This document shows, piece by piece, positions 46,879-59,409 of a stretch of DNA of 64,000 nt. The notes beneath the pieces are model-generated. The model saw only the letters and a list, made by a program, of their open reading frames with translations, was not told the DNA's origin and made no database searches. Origin of the DNA: Pratylenchus scribneri (taxonomy: Eukaryota > Nematoda > Chromadorea > Rhabditida > Pratylenchidae); contig JAQSEB010000132.1 of the NCBI GenBank assembly GCA_030063045.1, forward strand, positions 558,001 to 622,000, given 5' to 3'. Each line of letters starts with the position of its first letter. The first letter of the stretch is position 1. The translations under genes were made by a program, and so were the position numbers.

Positions 46879-47651
46879 GGGAGCGGGACATTTCGACAGT
46901 GGACATTTCGACAATGGACATTTCGACAGTAAGCTAGGACTTTTCGACAGTGGCCAAAAAAGTCTATATTTGGCACAAATTATATATCAATCGACGCGCC
47001 TCGATCAGCTGAACACTAATATATTATTTATTTTTAGTTAAATCTTCAAATAAAAAAGTTAGAGATATCTTTATCTTATAAGGATTTTATCCCATTTTTG
47101 TCCAAAAATGGGCTTATTTTTTAAAATTTCATATTTTATTTGTTTCCCTTCATCAAAATGAATATCAAAATCAAATTGTATTCTAGTGAAAGCTTCAAAT
47201 AAAAAATAAATAACTTGATCAAATTAATGAACTAAAAAGTGAAGGGTCCCCCCTATGGTTCAAATGTGTAAAATTTTCATTTTAACAAATTATAGCTTAA
47301 TCCATGCATCTTGATGTGCTAAACATGAAACTGCCATTGGTTTTTCATAAAACTCAAAAATAATTGAATTATGGTCATTTTTATTCTTATGCATTACATA
47401 AATCCCTACTCTAACTTAAATGGGTATAACTTTTTTATTTGAAGATTTAACTAAAAATAAATAATAAATTAGTGTTCAGCTGATCGAGGCGCGTCGATTG
47501 ATATATAATTTATGCCGAAATAAACCCAGTTTATAGACTTTTTTGGTCACTGTCGAAAAGTCCTAGCTTACTGTCGAAATGTCCACTGTCGAAGTGTCCA
47601 CTGTCGAAAAGTCCACTGTCGAAATGTCCACTGTCGAAATGTCCTAGAGCC
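46879..47651. mobile_element. Foldback D3 with ACATTTCGACAGTGG repeats
   Basis: Arms of tandem ACATTTCGACAGTGG / ACTTTTCGACAGTGG units end in a GGCTCTAGGACATTTCG-type terminus (right end at 47651, left end diverged). Inside, both arms have ATATATCAATCGACGCGCCT, CGATCAGCTGAACACTAAT and TCTTCAAATAAAAAAGTT, the shared D core. The middle includes GTGAAGGGTCCCCCCTATGG, a B2-like fragment. It lies upstream of the homeodomain gene. Confidence 0.87.
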
Positions 47652-48681
47652 GTATAAGAGGGTGATACGGAATTATTCATTATGAATTCATCCATCTCGA
47701 TTCCAATTTGGTCCCAATAGTGCATTTCGTTCCTATCTTTTTTGAGAAAAAAAGTTGAATGAATTGTTCTGGACAAAATAACACATTAAAGAATGGATGA
47801 AATGATTAATCATAATGATTAATGATTAAGCGTAAACGGAATTTAATTTTATTTCCAAAATTCCATATTATTTTTGAAATAATCCCAGATAAATTTTTTT
47901 TCTCCAATCTTTTGTTTGTTTTATGAAAGAAAATGATGTGAAGATGATGATTAATTTTTCAAAGGGTGTGGTATAAATACAATAAAAGGTGTAAAAATGG
48001 TATCCTTTCTCTTTTTCTTCTTTCCCTCTAATTCCGCCATTTAATATTAATATTAATATGATGATTTCATCTACTCTAGAATCGAAAATAATCCAAAAGA
48101 GGAAGAGGTTAATCGCTGTTACCCATTATTTAAGCTTCTAATTTAACTGATGTGAATCATTTTTGAATAATTTTAAATTATAAATTATAATAATACATAA
48201 CAAAACGTATTTATTTTTAAATTTCGATTTTCGAATAATAATGAATCATTTTTGTTAATTTAATTTTTCCATATGAATTTGAATACTCTTTTGCAATTTA
48301 TAAAATAATTAGGTATTTTGAATTTTTGATTTTGATGAGTAAATTTATATTCTCAAATCTCAATATCAATAAGGATTGGTTAATATACATTATACAAAAG
48401 TGCCTTTCCTCTCACAAAATTCTACAGTTATATATTTGTTTTAGTTTGAGTTTTGACTGACCCATAGGCGTCCTTTCCCTCTTATTTAAATTGTGAGCGC
48501 CTTTTATTCTTTGTTTGCCCAGCAGTTATCCATTTTTATAATTTTGCTTATAACTCAAATTTTACTTGTCAATATTTAACTTTTGTCTATTTATTTATAA
48601 TCATTAATTGATAAACATTTTTAATTAGATAGAATTTTTATAGATTTTTAAAGTGGTTTCTATTAGAAAATTCTAATACAA
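47652..48681. other. Intergenic, no gene seen
   Basis: The space between the minus-strand homeodomain gene and the plus-strand TPR-SET gene. AT-rich, with no supported coding frame; it must hold the promoter of the TPR-SET gene. Confidence 0.4.
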
Positions 48682-51600
48682 ATGTCGTATCGTGCAGAGA
48701 AACTTATGGAATTTGAAATACGACTCCGAGAGGCCAAATCTCTGTCAATACATGAACGCAAAATGGTTAAGGACGTAGCAATGAAGATACCTTGGACAAT
48801 AGGTTTCATATATTCATTTAAAAATATTATTTTTAATATTCTCCTAGTGAGAATTTGAAAGAAATATGACAAAGTCATTAAAATATAATTTCTTTATGAA
48901 TATTGACAGAACGGCCAATATTGTTATTTCTTTAGCTGGATTATTCTTTTGTTTATAGCTTGGAAAGATGGAAACCTATTCACGAAAGTGATATGCGACA
49001 ATAAAGCTCAAAGTGTCTTATACCTTACTTTTTATGTATAATAAAAATGAAGCCTTAATAATTTATGTTTTTGAGTTTGATGAACTTGAATTGTTGGAGG
49101 AAAAGCTCCGTATCTATATTTTTTACAAATTACTTTAGCTTTTTAAAAAATCGAAAACCATTTTCAGTGGACATTTTAGGCCTTTGTGTCATTGACATAC
49201 CTTTATAAAACATTCGCGAATTGGAAGCTTATTGTTATACTTATTGTATGAATTTGACGGTATTAAAACAACTGTCATATTTCTATCGAAATTATTTAAA
49301 TTACAAACAAAATTCTATGTAAATTAAAATAAAAATTTGATGCAACATTTATGCAGGGAAATCGCATGCTTGCTACAAACATTTTGATCAGTTGAATCCA
49401 ATTTGCTTGGGCCAAATGAAATCCCCGAAAGTCTATTTGGGATGCTATTTGCTAATGCGGGTGTTGACGAAAGTGAATGTTCAAATATGTTTGTTCTTAA
49501 ATTTCTGAAAAAATGCAATAAAATTTTGTCTAGGTTACATGGAAATTTGAAAGTGCGAAAATTCGACAGTGATTTTGTCGCAAAAATATGTATTTATGGG
49601 TTCAGAGGAATCCAATTTAGCATTGGTTTTTCACTAATTGAATTGCTTGAACTGTTATCGGTTCATATTATTAAAGTTAAATTTTTATCAAACCGTTCTT
49701 TGAACCCATAAAGTTTCTAACAATTCAATTAGTGAAAAATCAATGCTAAATTTGATACAATTTTGGCGACAATTAAATCAGCTGTCGAATTGTCTTGCCA
49801 CCATAGACCATATCTATAAAATATAGTAATAATTTGTTGTTCTTGATTATTTAATTTAAAAATTTAGCACCCATAATAAATCATTTAATTTAATATTGAA
49901 CTATAATTTCTGACTCTATAGAAATTCAAGATAATATTTGAAATTGAGATGAAATGATAATTTTTCGATAAACGTTTCCGTTATGGTCAAATTATGTGTC
50001 CCAAAAATGGCGATAAATTCAACAAAATTAATATTATTTTTTATGCTTTACCAATAAAAAACAGGCAGTGAATTAATTGCTGAAGATGTGAAAGGTGATG
50101 TCGAAGGCATTTGTTTCTACAACTTTGATCCAACATTGGAGAATACAAAAATGTTTAGGGAAGGAGCAATTTTACTGATAAAGGAACCCAATTTAAGGTT
50201 TCATTATATTATTAAAAAAAAGTTTTTTTAATTCGATTCACTCAGATTGACAAACATAAGCTGTGAACGATTTATTCGTGTCGATTCTCCTTCTGATGTG
50301 ATTTTCATCAACTTTTGGGACAAGGCATTTTTGGAGAGAGTTAATGCCCTTCGTTGGCATAAACCCGAAGAATTGACATTTGAACAGCTTAAAAAGAATG
50401 GAAATGATCAATTTAACCAGAACCAATATGACAGTTAGTTATAAATGATAAAAATTAGTGTAGAAACAAAATCAAAATTTATCTTCTGTTAGATGCCCTT
50501 CATTACTATGATCGCGCATTGGCTACGGCCCAATTGGAAGAACAAACAAAAATAATTCATTTGAATCGAGCGGCTGCCCTATTGTCCCTGGAACGATTCC
50601 ATGAAGCTGAAGAAGCGGCCACCAAAGCATTGGACGTAAATTTAAAAGCATTATATCGGTGATTTTTTTGAGAATGATTAAATTTCCAAAAAAAATTATT
50701 TAGTTTGGGTAAAGCCGCCTATGGGATGCGCAATTGGGAGAAAGCGGTAGAAATGTTTGAAGCATTGATGGCGGAATCCAAGAAATTGGGCGATGAGAAT
50801 GCAGCGCAAAATGCAGCTATTGAATTGGAGAAGGCAAAGGAACGATTGGCGGAATCGACAACCGGAAAATATGATCAATGGAAATTGTTCGGATTTAATA
50901 AACAAAATGGGTTGAAAGGAAAACAAGAAAAATTCTACGATATGGCTGATTATATCGGGCCAGTGAAAATTGCCAAAATTCCTGGAAAAGGTGGAATCAA
51001 ATTTTCGTATTTTAAATGATTTTTAATCTAATTATTTGATAATTTAACATTGAAAAAATAATAACATACCTAAAAATAAAAGTTACTTGGAATTCAGAAC
51101 AACTTTAGAAATTCATTTTTAACGGGAAATTTTCGGAAATTGTGAAAAATTTATTTCTTTAAAAATTCCTTTATAAAAATATTATTTAATTAAATTGTTG
51201 AAAGAAAGAAACAAACGGAAAAATAGGAAATAACAATATTAATCATTTAGAATATTTCAAATTTACAAATTTATAAAATAAATTGTCATCTTTGAGTGTT
51301 TAGATTGGATCGGCCAAAACTATATCAAAATCATAGAGCTAAATATGAAAAGTTTTTGAACTGAAAAATAAAAAGAATAAAACTTTCGGTAAAAGAATGA
51401 TACCCCGTATATGCTCTTTTAATTCCCATGGGGAATTATTTTCAACCCCTCAAAAATTGGAAAAAAATTTTGGGCCTAACTCTTTAATTTTTAAATATTT
51501 TTGAACAAATTATAGCGAATTTTGTAGGACTCTAGGCAACTATGCAATAATAATTTTATGGGCCCTCAAAGTTGAGGATGGGGATTTTTTAGAGACTGGG

Positions 51601-53797
51601 AAATTAATATAGAGCATTTACGGTAATAGTAAAATCTGATTAAATTTTAACGAATATTAAATATATTTTTCCATCCAACATAGGAATGGGACTTGTTATC
51701 ACGGAAAATGTAGAAAAGGGTCAATTGTTGCTCGTTTCCAAGGCATTTGTCATGATTTATAAGGAGAGTGCAATTTTTGATGCGGAACAGGAATTGCCCA
51801 AACTAACAATACAATGTTTGTTGGAGAGTGTTCAAAAATTGCACAAAAATCCACAAAGTGCCAAGGATTTGTATGCTTTATATGCTGGCCCAGGGGTATG
51901 TAATTAATTAGCCATTTTCATTCTAGCATCAATCAAAAAGGTTGATCGCGAAAAGAAAAAAATTCCGGCCGAAGTAATTGATGCTGAACGAATTGAAATG
52001 ATTATAAACCAAAATGCTTTCGCAACACAGGACAATTTAATCGAACATGGAATGCTTTACGAAATACCTGGAACAGCAGAAGGGGACAAACGCTTGATGA
52101 TGGGAGGTTTCTATCAGCCGTGCAGTGGATATGGCCTTTGGCTTCTTCCATCCTTTATCAATCATGCATGCTTCTGTAAGTTTTATAAAAAATATCGCAT
52201 CCTATCTAAAATAATAAATTATATTTTTATGTATTTTATGAAAAGCCATTTTTTGATCAAGAAAATGGCAATAAATAAATTTAAAAAAGTATAAAAATTT
52301 CACGATATTTTTTATTTATGTCTATAAAAAATTTAACAAATGTTAATAATTTGTAAAATGAGCAATATCATTATCTAATTTGGTTCATTAGCTGATGAAT
52401 ATGGACAGAAACATATAAATGGTCTAAAAACGAAAACGTCAATTTTTCCAAAAAAGAGGCTAATCAAATTTATGAAAATTTTTTTGAACTTCTATTTTCC
52501 GCAAATATTTTTATAAAACCAAATAAAAAGATTAGCTAATATCTATTAATATTTATAAATCAAAATTTTATAACTTTTAATGCTGTTTTATTTTAATTTA
52601 ATTTTCCAGACAATAGTATGCGCTATACATGCGGTGACATGATGTTTATTTATTCACTTTGCGACTTGAAATGTGGCGATGAAATCACAATCAATTATGT
52701 TGACCCATTCCAATCATTATCTGAACGCGAAAATGAATTCCGTCATCAGTGGAAATTCAAATGTGATTGTAAATTATGCAAATTGGAAAGAGCTGATCCA
52801 AATGGGAAAAAACGCAACATTTTACTTGATCAAATTCAACATCAATTCGGGTAATTTAAGAGAGAAGAAAAATTTATGCATCCAATTTTTGTTCAATACA
52901 ATTTTTCAAGCGATCAAAAAATCGGCCTTTTTTCTTTTTGGTTATAATTTATGGGCCAATTATATTTTTATTACAATCTTGCGGAGCCGATTCCACTAAA
53001 AACAAAAACGGCGCAAATGAAAGCAATTCATTATGCTTAATTAAAGTATTCACATTAAAATTTGAAACAATAAAAAATATAAATGTTCAATTCAATTAAG
53101 AAAAAAATTTTTCCCCGTCAAAACATTTTGTATTTTTCTTTTTCTAATTATTTTATACAGTGTATTAATCGCATGAAAAATTGCTGAAATATTTGCCGAT
53201 ACGAAAAATTTGGATGCACAAATTTTTTGTAGACAAATTTAAGCACTGAAAATATTTTAGTTTAAATCAAAAAATTCATAAATTAAATTAAAACAAAAAA
53301 CAAATGATTTTCAATTTTTTATATTAAATTTTAATGCTTGCAGTGAAATACCTTCATTAATCCGCGCTGGTCGAAGCCAAGAAGCACTAGCCCTTACCCA
53401 ATTACATGTCCGTCAATTGCGTGACACTTATTCAGGCAGAGAAGACCAATTACTTCGCTTCCAGCTGCTTCCAGCAATTCTGCGGCAGGCATTTGTTCTC
53501 GAACATGTTGGCAAATTTACAGAAGCTGCCAAACTCTTCAGAGAAATACTCGACCAAATTTGCCCACAAATAGCCAATTTACGCTATCAATATCTCCCGG
53601 TCATCCATTATCATTTGGCCAAAATTTATGCATTTAATCAAGAATTGGGTGGCTTGGAAGCGGCAAAACGAGTTGCTGATGAGGCATTCGAACTGTTCAG
53701 TGTGAAAACGGGCGTGAAGGAACGCAAATTATTCGCCAAAATGTTTTCGCTTTCTTATTCTATTTTGGCTGCATGCAATTTTAATTCAACCCAATAA
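48682..53797 (+). CDS. TPR and SET domain protein, 730 aa, complete
   Basis: Ten exons join in phase to 731 codons: 48682-48802, 49392-49533, 50069-50197, 50246-50433, 50493-50658, 50704-50990, 51684-51899, 51927-52175, 52610-52850 and 53344-53797. After an N-terminal region (GDVEGICFYNF, FIRVDSPSDVIF) come tetratricopeptide repeats at about 178-300 (NGNDQFNQNQYDNALHYYDR, LYRLGKAAYGMRNWEKAVEM). A SET domain starts at PGKGMGLVITENVEKGQLLL (about 342). It continues with the family's NHxCxxN motif as NHACFYN (495-501), GDEITINYVDP (522-532) and a CDCKLC post-SET cysteine cluster (551-556). The C-terminal helices resemble a second TPR array. SET proteins transfer methyl groups to lysines; the substrate is unknown. 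No MYND finger is seen, so it is not a standard SMYD4. One intron is about 27 bp; another (49534-50068) holds a foldback. Confidence 0.9.
49545..49806. mobile_element. Foldback in an intron of the TPR-SET gene
   Basis: Inverted arms: GTGCGAAAATTCGACAGTGA and TTTTTCACTAATTGAATTG on the left, with complements CAATTCAATTAGTGAAAAAT and AGCTGTCGAATTGTC on the right. AATTCGACAG recalls the D3 repeat word. No clear target duplication was identified. Confidence 0.7.
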
Positions 53798-54676
53798 ATT
53801 ATTTTTTAAATGGCACTTTCAATCCATATAAATTTATGAATAAATATTATTGGCACACATATGATTTTTTTTTGTTAGAAACAAGGGACTGATGAGAAAG
53901 GCACATAAATAATTATTTTAAAATTAATTTCATGTTTTTGATGTAATTTTGTTGAGCTATTTTTACCTAATTTTTGGGGAAATATTTTATTAGAAAAATA
54001 CAAAAAGAAAGCAAAAAATTACTTATTGAAATTCTAAATATCTTTTGGCAAATTTCATAAAAACCTAAATAGGCTTCCAGTCTCTAATAATTATATTGAT
54101 TTTGGTATTATAAAAATATTTGGATATTCCCATGTGTTCCCCGGACGAATGATTCCGGAGGCTAATGCATTTCAGGCTAGCATATTGGGTCTGCATCTGC
54201 AGGCCGGCCATTCGATGGAAATGGAATGTATGATTGCTATCGACTAGGTAGAACTTTGGGTTCTGAAGAGAAATGTGAATGGAGATCGCAGTAATGTAAA
54301 AGAAAAGTAAAAAAGTATAGTTTCGTTTAGAAGAAGCAAGGCAAATGTCGAATGAATCTGATGGAAAAATGGATTTGAAAAAAAGTAATTTGTTGAAATT
54401 CAAGATGAAATCATTATTTTCTCTCCTATAATTTAATCTTTTTTCGGGTAGTGCATAAAGTGATTCAAATTCAAGACATATTTTCATTTTTTCCATTATT
54501 TTTTCGGCAATTGCTAAAATTTTTATAATTTCCATAAATAGAGGAAATAATAATCTTTTCCTTTAATCAAAATATTAAAAATAAAAAAATTCTTTAAAAT
54601 TTCTCATTCATTCAAATTGACACTCATTTATCAATTTCTATTCAATTGTGATTTCCTCCTTTAATTTTAATTTTCT
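53798..54676. other. Intergenic, no supported gene
   Basis: AATAAA near 53839 may be the polyadenylation signal of the TPR-SET gene. A 156-codon minus-strand frame (54535-54065) has no recognisable domain and is not annotated. Confidence 0.4.
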
Positions 54677-54919
54677 TCACGCCTTTGAGTTCATAAGTTC
54701 ATTTCCAGTATGTGATAATTCGGTGCCAACACCATCACCAAAGGGAATTTGCTGGCTTGGTTGTATAGGTATCCCAAAAGGTTCATCATCAGGCTTCATT
54801 AATGCAACTGGACCATCGACTTCCCTTTGCGGTTCCTCTTGCGGAACAGGAACAGTGAAAATCGGTGATGTAATAATGGTAATGGAAAGAATAATGAATC
54901 CAATGAAGGGAAGTTTCAT
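54677..54919 (-). CDS. Small secreted protein, 80 aa, single exon
   Basis: The ATG at 54919 gives a strong signal peptide (KLPFIGFIILSITIITSPIF) and a short mature chain rich in P, E, Q and G (VPVPQEEPQREVDGPVALMK, PDDEPFGIPIQPSQQIPFGD). An in-frame upstream ATG would add 30 residues and bury the signal sequence, so I choose the internal start. There are no cysteines in the mature part. Unrecognised; probably an extracellular peptide or propeptide. Confidence 0.65.
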   Translation of the reverse strand: MKLPFIGFIILSITIITSPIFTVPVPQEEPQREVDGPVALMKPDDEPFGIPIQPSQQIPFGDGVGTELSHTGNELMNSKA

Positions 54920-55745
54920 TTTATTGTTGGATAGTTTGATAAATTTGAAGATTAGAGAATTTGGAAGGAAACGATTTAAAAATTTAAAAGTAAAATCATT
55001 TATATTCAATTGAAAAATAAGCTTAATGGATCCATAAAAAATGCATAAATTTTTTATTTAAAAATTCCATTTTATGTTCATATATAGTCCATTGAAAAAA
55101 GAATTTAGGGGAATAAAATGAAAAATTCCATTTAATATTATTCTAGGATATTTAAAATTTTATATTGATAAAAATGAATTAAAAATTTGCGTCAATAAAA
55201 ATAATTGAATTCCACAAATAAATTTAAAAAAAAATTAATGGATATTGAATTAAAAATTAGATGCCACAAATAAATTTCTGGATTTTGAATAATGAAATTT
55301 TAATTTATGCAATTTGATTACTGTTAAAAGGCCAGTAAAAATAATAAAAATATTAAATCAATAATTTAAAGAGAAATATTTAATTTGTCGAATAAATTAT
55401 TGAAAATGTCGAAAAGAGTATTTAATTTGTCGTACATAAATATCTTGGCAAAATTTGCATTTTTATATTTGTTTTCATCTCGTTAATTGGGCTCATAAAT
55501 GCTTATTTTTCAATAAAATTAGACTTCAGAGTCTAATTGTAAAAAATGAATTTAAATAAAATTTAGCTCAATAATTCAAAATTCGAAGAAAAAAAATTTG
55601 CATTATTATAAAATTGGAATAAATTTAAAAACATTTCTTTATAACTGAGACTCTGATCAAAATTTTATGAAAAACAATAAATTAGATCGTGTTTATATTC
55701 TATTCATCAATCAATTTTATCCGTATTCTCATCATAAATTCCGCT
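54920..55745. other. Intergenic, no feature seen
   Basis: AT-rich DNA between the small secreted-protein gene and the F-box gene. No coding frame. Confidence 0.4.
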
Positions 55746-56000
55746 TTATTTCGCATTTTTCTCGCAAAATGCCTTCAATGAACAATTGGCCAATTTGATG
55801 GCATAATGGCCTACTGGATTTGGGCCCTTTCCAAAGGCTGTGCATTTCAAGATCAAATAGCGCATCCCTGCCGGATAATCCTTGAATTCATGTTCGACTC
55901 GATGCCAGCCCTCATCAGCTTAATAAAATCCAATTTTTATTAGATTTCCTATTATAAATTTTTATATAAAAAATGCTTTTAATTTCATTTTTTGGATATT

Positions 56001-56400
56001 GTAACAGTAAATACAGTATTGGGAATTAGTAAATCCCGGAATTTACCAAGCTACAGGGCTGGTATGGAATCTCGGCTTCTCATCGTACTGACTATCGAGT
56101 ATAGGCTCATTCGAATCACCTTGGTCAATTTAATCTAAAAAATTTCCATTTCAGTCTAGGGTATGTTTGTCTTAAAAAAATTAAACCATTATTTAAAACA
56201 ATTTTCGTTTATTAACTTTTGCCTAAGCCTTAATACCATATTTTGAAATTGAAATTTCTTAAACTAATTCGACCATGGCGATTCGAATAAGCCTATACTC
56301 GAGAATGTACATAGTCTAGAAGACGCGATACTCGAAATTAACCAACTCCCTGGTATATTCCCGGTAATACACCAATTCCCACTATATTTTAACAGTAATA
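56001..56400. mobile_element. Foldback C2 in an intron of the F-box gene
   Basis: Arms with GGGAATTAGTAAATCCCGGAA, AATCTCGGCTTCT and AGTATAGGCTCATTCGAATC on the left, complements on the right. The GTTA...TATTGGGAATT-type end matches C1. The flanks AGTAAATA and AGTAATAT suggest an aged duplication. It lies between exons 4 and 5. Confidence 0.8.
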
Positions 56401-56680
56401 TATATTTAAATGTCCTTACTGCTTACCTTGCCCTTTTTCGAATCATTTTATGATTGTGACGCCCACCCATTGGCCGTACTCATCCCTGCATTCATTTTTA
56501 TCACCATTTGGAACATTTTCTCGAGTATATTTATTGCTGACATCCAGGGTACATCTCATTGCATAAAAACCACGGCAATCTAGGCGATTAGCAACCATTT
56601 CGGTGACAACAATTGTTGGCCGATAATTGTCCATAATTCCATCCTTAAATTTAGTAAAATTTTATGGGAAATATTTAAAA

Positions 56681-57068
56681 TTGCAAAAAAAAAATTGAAA
56701 ATTGCGAAAAGAGTATTGAAAATTGCGAAAAGTTTATAACGGTTTATTGGTTTGTCCAAAATTCACAAACTATATACCATTGGATAGAGCTCATCAAGAC
56801 GCATCGAATGGTATATAATTTGTCATGGTTTAATTGGTTTTGAACCAAACCCCATTAAGCGGTTTACGTGGTTTAAAACCCTTAATTTTTGACCAAACCA
56901 TGACAAAATATATACCAATCGACGCGTCTTGACGAGATCTATCGATTGGATATAAGGTTTGGGGGTCTAGAACAAATCACTAAACCGTTATAAACTTTTC
57001 GCAATTTTCAATACTCTTTTCGCAATTTTCAATGTTTTTTTCGCAATTTTCAATGTTTTTTTCGCAAA
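56681..57068. mobile_element. Foldback D4 with ATTGAAAATTGCGAAAA repeats, intronic
   Basis: The arms begin with tandem ATTGAAAATTGCGAAAAGA units and contain TTTATAACGGTTTA. Inside is the D core: GATAGAGCTCATCAAGACGC followed by ATCGAATGGTATAT on the left, with the complementary ATACCAATCGACGCGTCTTG on the right. It lies between exons 3 and 4 of the F-box gene. No convincing target duplication. Confidence 0.87.
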
Positions 57069-58054
57069 ATTAAATACCATCCAAATTTTATTAGTTTAAT
57101 TTTTCCAATGAAGGGTGAAAATCTAGTCTTTATGAAGGAAAATTGTGAATTTTATTCATATTAAAAATTTAAAACTGACTGTTAAACCCTCATCGGCCAA
57201 TTTGATGACAATTTTCTTTTCGAACATATTATCACGAATGGCAATGCAAGCTTCAATCGACTTTTCATATCCTTCTGGAATTTTCGGTTGACCATCAACA
57301 AATTTTGGTGGAATTTCAACTCGAGCTGGGCTGCTACAAAAATAATATATTACTATAATAATAGGATAGTCCAAGACGGTTTTTAACCGAAGTTTTCGGT
57401 TGACTTTTAGAATTCAATTATGGTTTTTGAAAAAAGGCTATAAAATTTTTAAAAATTTATTTTTCATAAAATATAGAAAAAACAAACAAAATAATATCAT
57501 CTCTAAAAATTTTTTCTTCGGAAATTTCTAATGTCATGTAGAGAAATTTTTAGCAAAAATGGGACCACAAGATAAAATTTTTATCTATCGGTTTTACACT
57601 CTGTTTCGCGGTTTTCTAAGCTCGTTTTTTGGCGAAAAAATCGCCCGGTTTGGCACGGTTATCCGACCGTGTACTCTAATCATTAGAACATTTTTTTGAA
57701 AACCTTTTATTAGTACATTCATAAAATATTAAACACATATATAATTTATATTAATTTACAAAACTAACCCATTGTAATCAATATCCGACCCCCCTTGCCA
57801 ATCTGCATCCCATCTTGGATCCAATGTTAGCTTCTTCACAGTTTGCGATTCCAAATTCCAATTGTCCTTTAGTAAATTGCGCTCAAACGGATGTTTCACT
57901 GCCATCCATTTGAAAGCCCGTATTGAGAGACCAGCTAATTTTGGCCAATCCAGTTTATATCCATCATAGTCCATTTTCTTCCGCCAAAAACCATTGTCCG
58001 ATAAAATGCGATTCCATTGTTCGGAGACCTGAAAAATTAGGAAAAATTCTTTTA

Positions 58055-58420
58055 CGACTGATTTTGGAAATTGGCCTTTCCCAGATAAGTCCAGCAGACT
58101 ATTTTGGAAATCACGGCTTTTAGGCATTCTAGGGATTCGAAAATAGGCTCACTTGACTCGGTCGATTTACTATATGAAATTTCAATTTCAGACAGTTCCG
58201 AGCTTGTTTAATAACACTTTCCGCTAAACTTATCTTGCTTTTGGCGCCTATCCCAAGCCCTAATCGCTAACCCTAAATTTAAACCTGTCCTAAATTGAAT
58301 ATCGACCATGCCGAATCGAATGAGTATATTCTCGAATCTGTACGAATTCGAGCAGAAATTCCGAAATCGACCAACTAAATTCCTGGCCTTTTCCAGGAGT
58401 CCAATTTCCGAATCTGCCGC
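58055..58420. mobile_element. Foldback C3 in intron 1 of the F-box gene
   Basis: The arms share TTGGAAATTGG, GGCCTTTCC, GATTCGAAAATAGGCTCA and GACTCGGTCGAT with inverted counterparts. TTTACTATATGAAATTTCAA and CCTAACCCT-like words match C1. It lies between the exons coding the two halves of the F-box. Confidence 0.8.
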
Positions 58421-58677
58421 AACAATATACATATCATATTTTTGCATAAATTTGAGATCGAATTTTATTATGAATTCATTGCTAATTATTTTTTTTATTT
58501 TATATTCTTTTGGAATGTAATTAAGGAACTGCAAAAATTAATTTTCACATTTTTGACTCAATTTTTCAGCAAATGAATATAAACCTGTGTGCAGTTTTTG
58601 ATCAAATCCTTCACTGGCACTCTCAACAGAATCAATGCCAAACCGTTTTCGTTTGCGGCTGACAAATCGATGGCCAT

Positions 58678-59409
58678 TATTATTATTTGATGTTGTTTCT
58701 CGATGGTACAAATATAATAAAATATGCTTAAATTCTCTAAAATAAATCAAAAGATAATTACTATTGCTATCTTGAGTAAAGATAAAATTCCCTTCAATCA
58801 AAATATCTACTGATTGTAATTGTGAGAGAAGGACCTAAATTTTCTGTCTCAATTGGGGAATATGAAATGCAAATTTGTAAATTATTACCGGGGAAGTCAT
58901 GTTAGACAGAGATATTTATGTGTTTTTTTAATTGAACAATAGGAAGATTGGGGAATAGAGATGGAATGAGAATGAGAAAGGGCGATTTGATTTGATCTGG
59001 GAAAGGTAAAATAATAAATGCCCTCGGGCTAATATGGAATGGCAAATTATTACCATAGATTTTATTTTATTTACTGTAGACTTTTTGAGCGTATCATTGA
59101 GAGAAATAAGAATTTTAGAGAGAATGAGTAGAATTTGTTCAGAGAAAATTATAAGTATATTAGCTTTTTGGCATTAAATAGCCAACAATCTGCTCTTAAT
59201 TGAATAGCAAAATACCAAAATTGGATTTTTGCTGATAATTTTTAAAAAAGACGAAGAGCTAGTCTGAAAGCAAATTGAAGCATAACCTTTAAAGAAAAGT
59301 TAAGAAATAATATAAAATGAATCATAATGCTTGCCAATAATATCAATTTTACTAATTATATATATCATTTAATTAGATTTATCAAACATTATATTGATTT
59401 GAATTGAAA
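58678..59409. promoter_or_regulatory. Divergent intergenic region
   Basis: It separates the start of the minus-strand F-box gene from the plus-strand ubiquitin-like/ART-like gene, so it should contain both promoters. No specific motif can be supported. Confidence 0.3.

Larger units (their letters stand above)
55746..58677 (-). pseudogene. F-box protein with FBA (glycoprotein-binding-type) domain, in-frame TGA
   Basis: Exons 58677-58585, 58028-57769, 57333-57180, 56643-56427 and 55918-55746 join in phase. The F-box (about residues 13-55) reads LALILLRVPVKDLIKNCTQ then VSEQWNRILSDNGFWRKKM. The FBA domain of the FBXO2/FBXO6/FBXO44 type follows: HPFERNLLKDN, ADWQGGSDIDYNG, IMDNYRPTIVVTEMVANRLD and EHEFKDYPAGMRYLILKC. 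Such proteins recruit substrates, in some cases N-glycoproteins, to SCF ubiquitin ligases. Codon 236 (56443-56445) is TGA, at VTIIK-stop-FEKGQADEGWHRVE; the related position in mammalian proteins (TIQQW) is Trp, so TGG to TGA fits. The frame is otherwise clean on both sides. Three of four introns carry foldbacks. Confidence 0.85.

Noticed and set aside
49403..49711. 102-codon single frame read as its own gene
   Set aside because: Its first part is exon 2 of the TPR-SET gene (to 49533); the rest is the intronic foldback.
54065..54535. 156-codon minus-strand frame
   Set aside because: No domain, biased composition expected of AT-rich DNA, and no splice partners. It could be real but cannot be supported.
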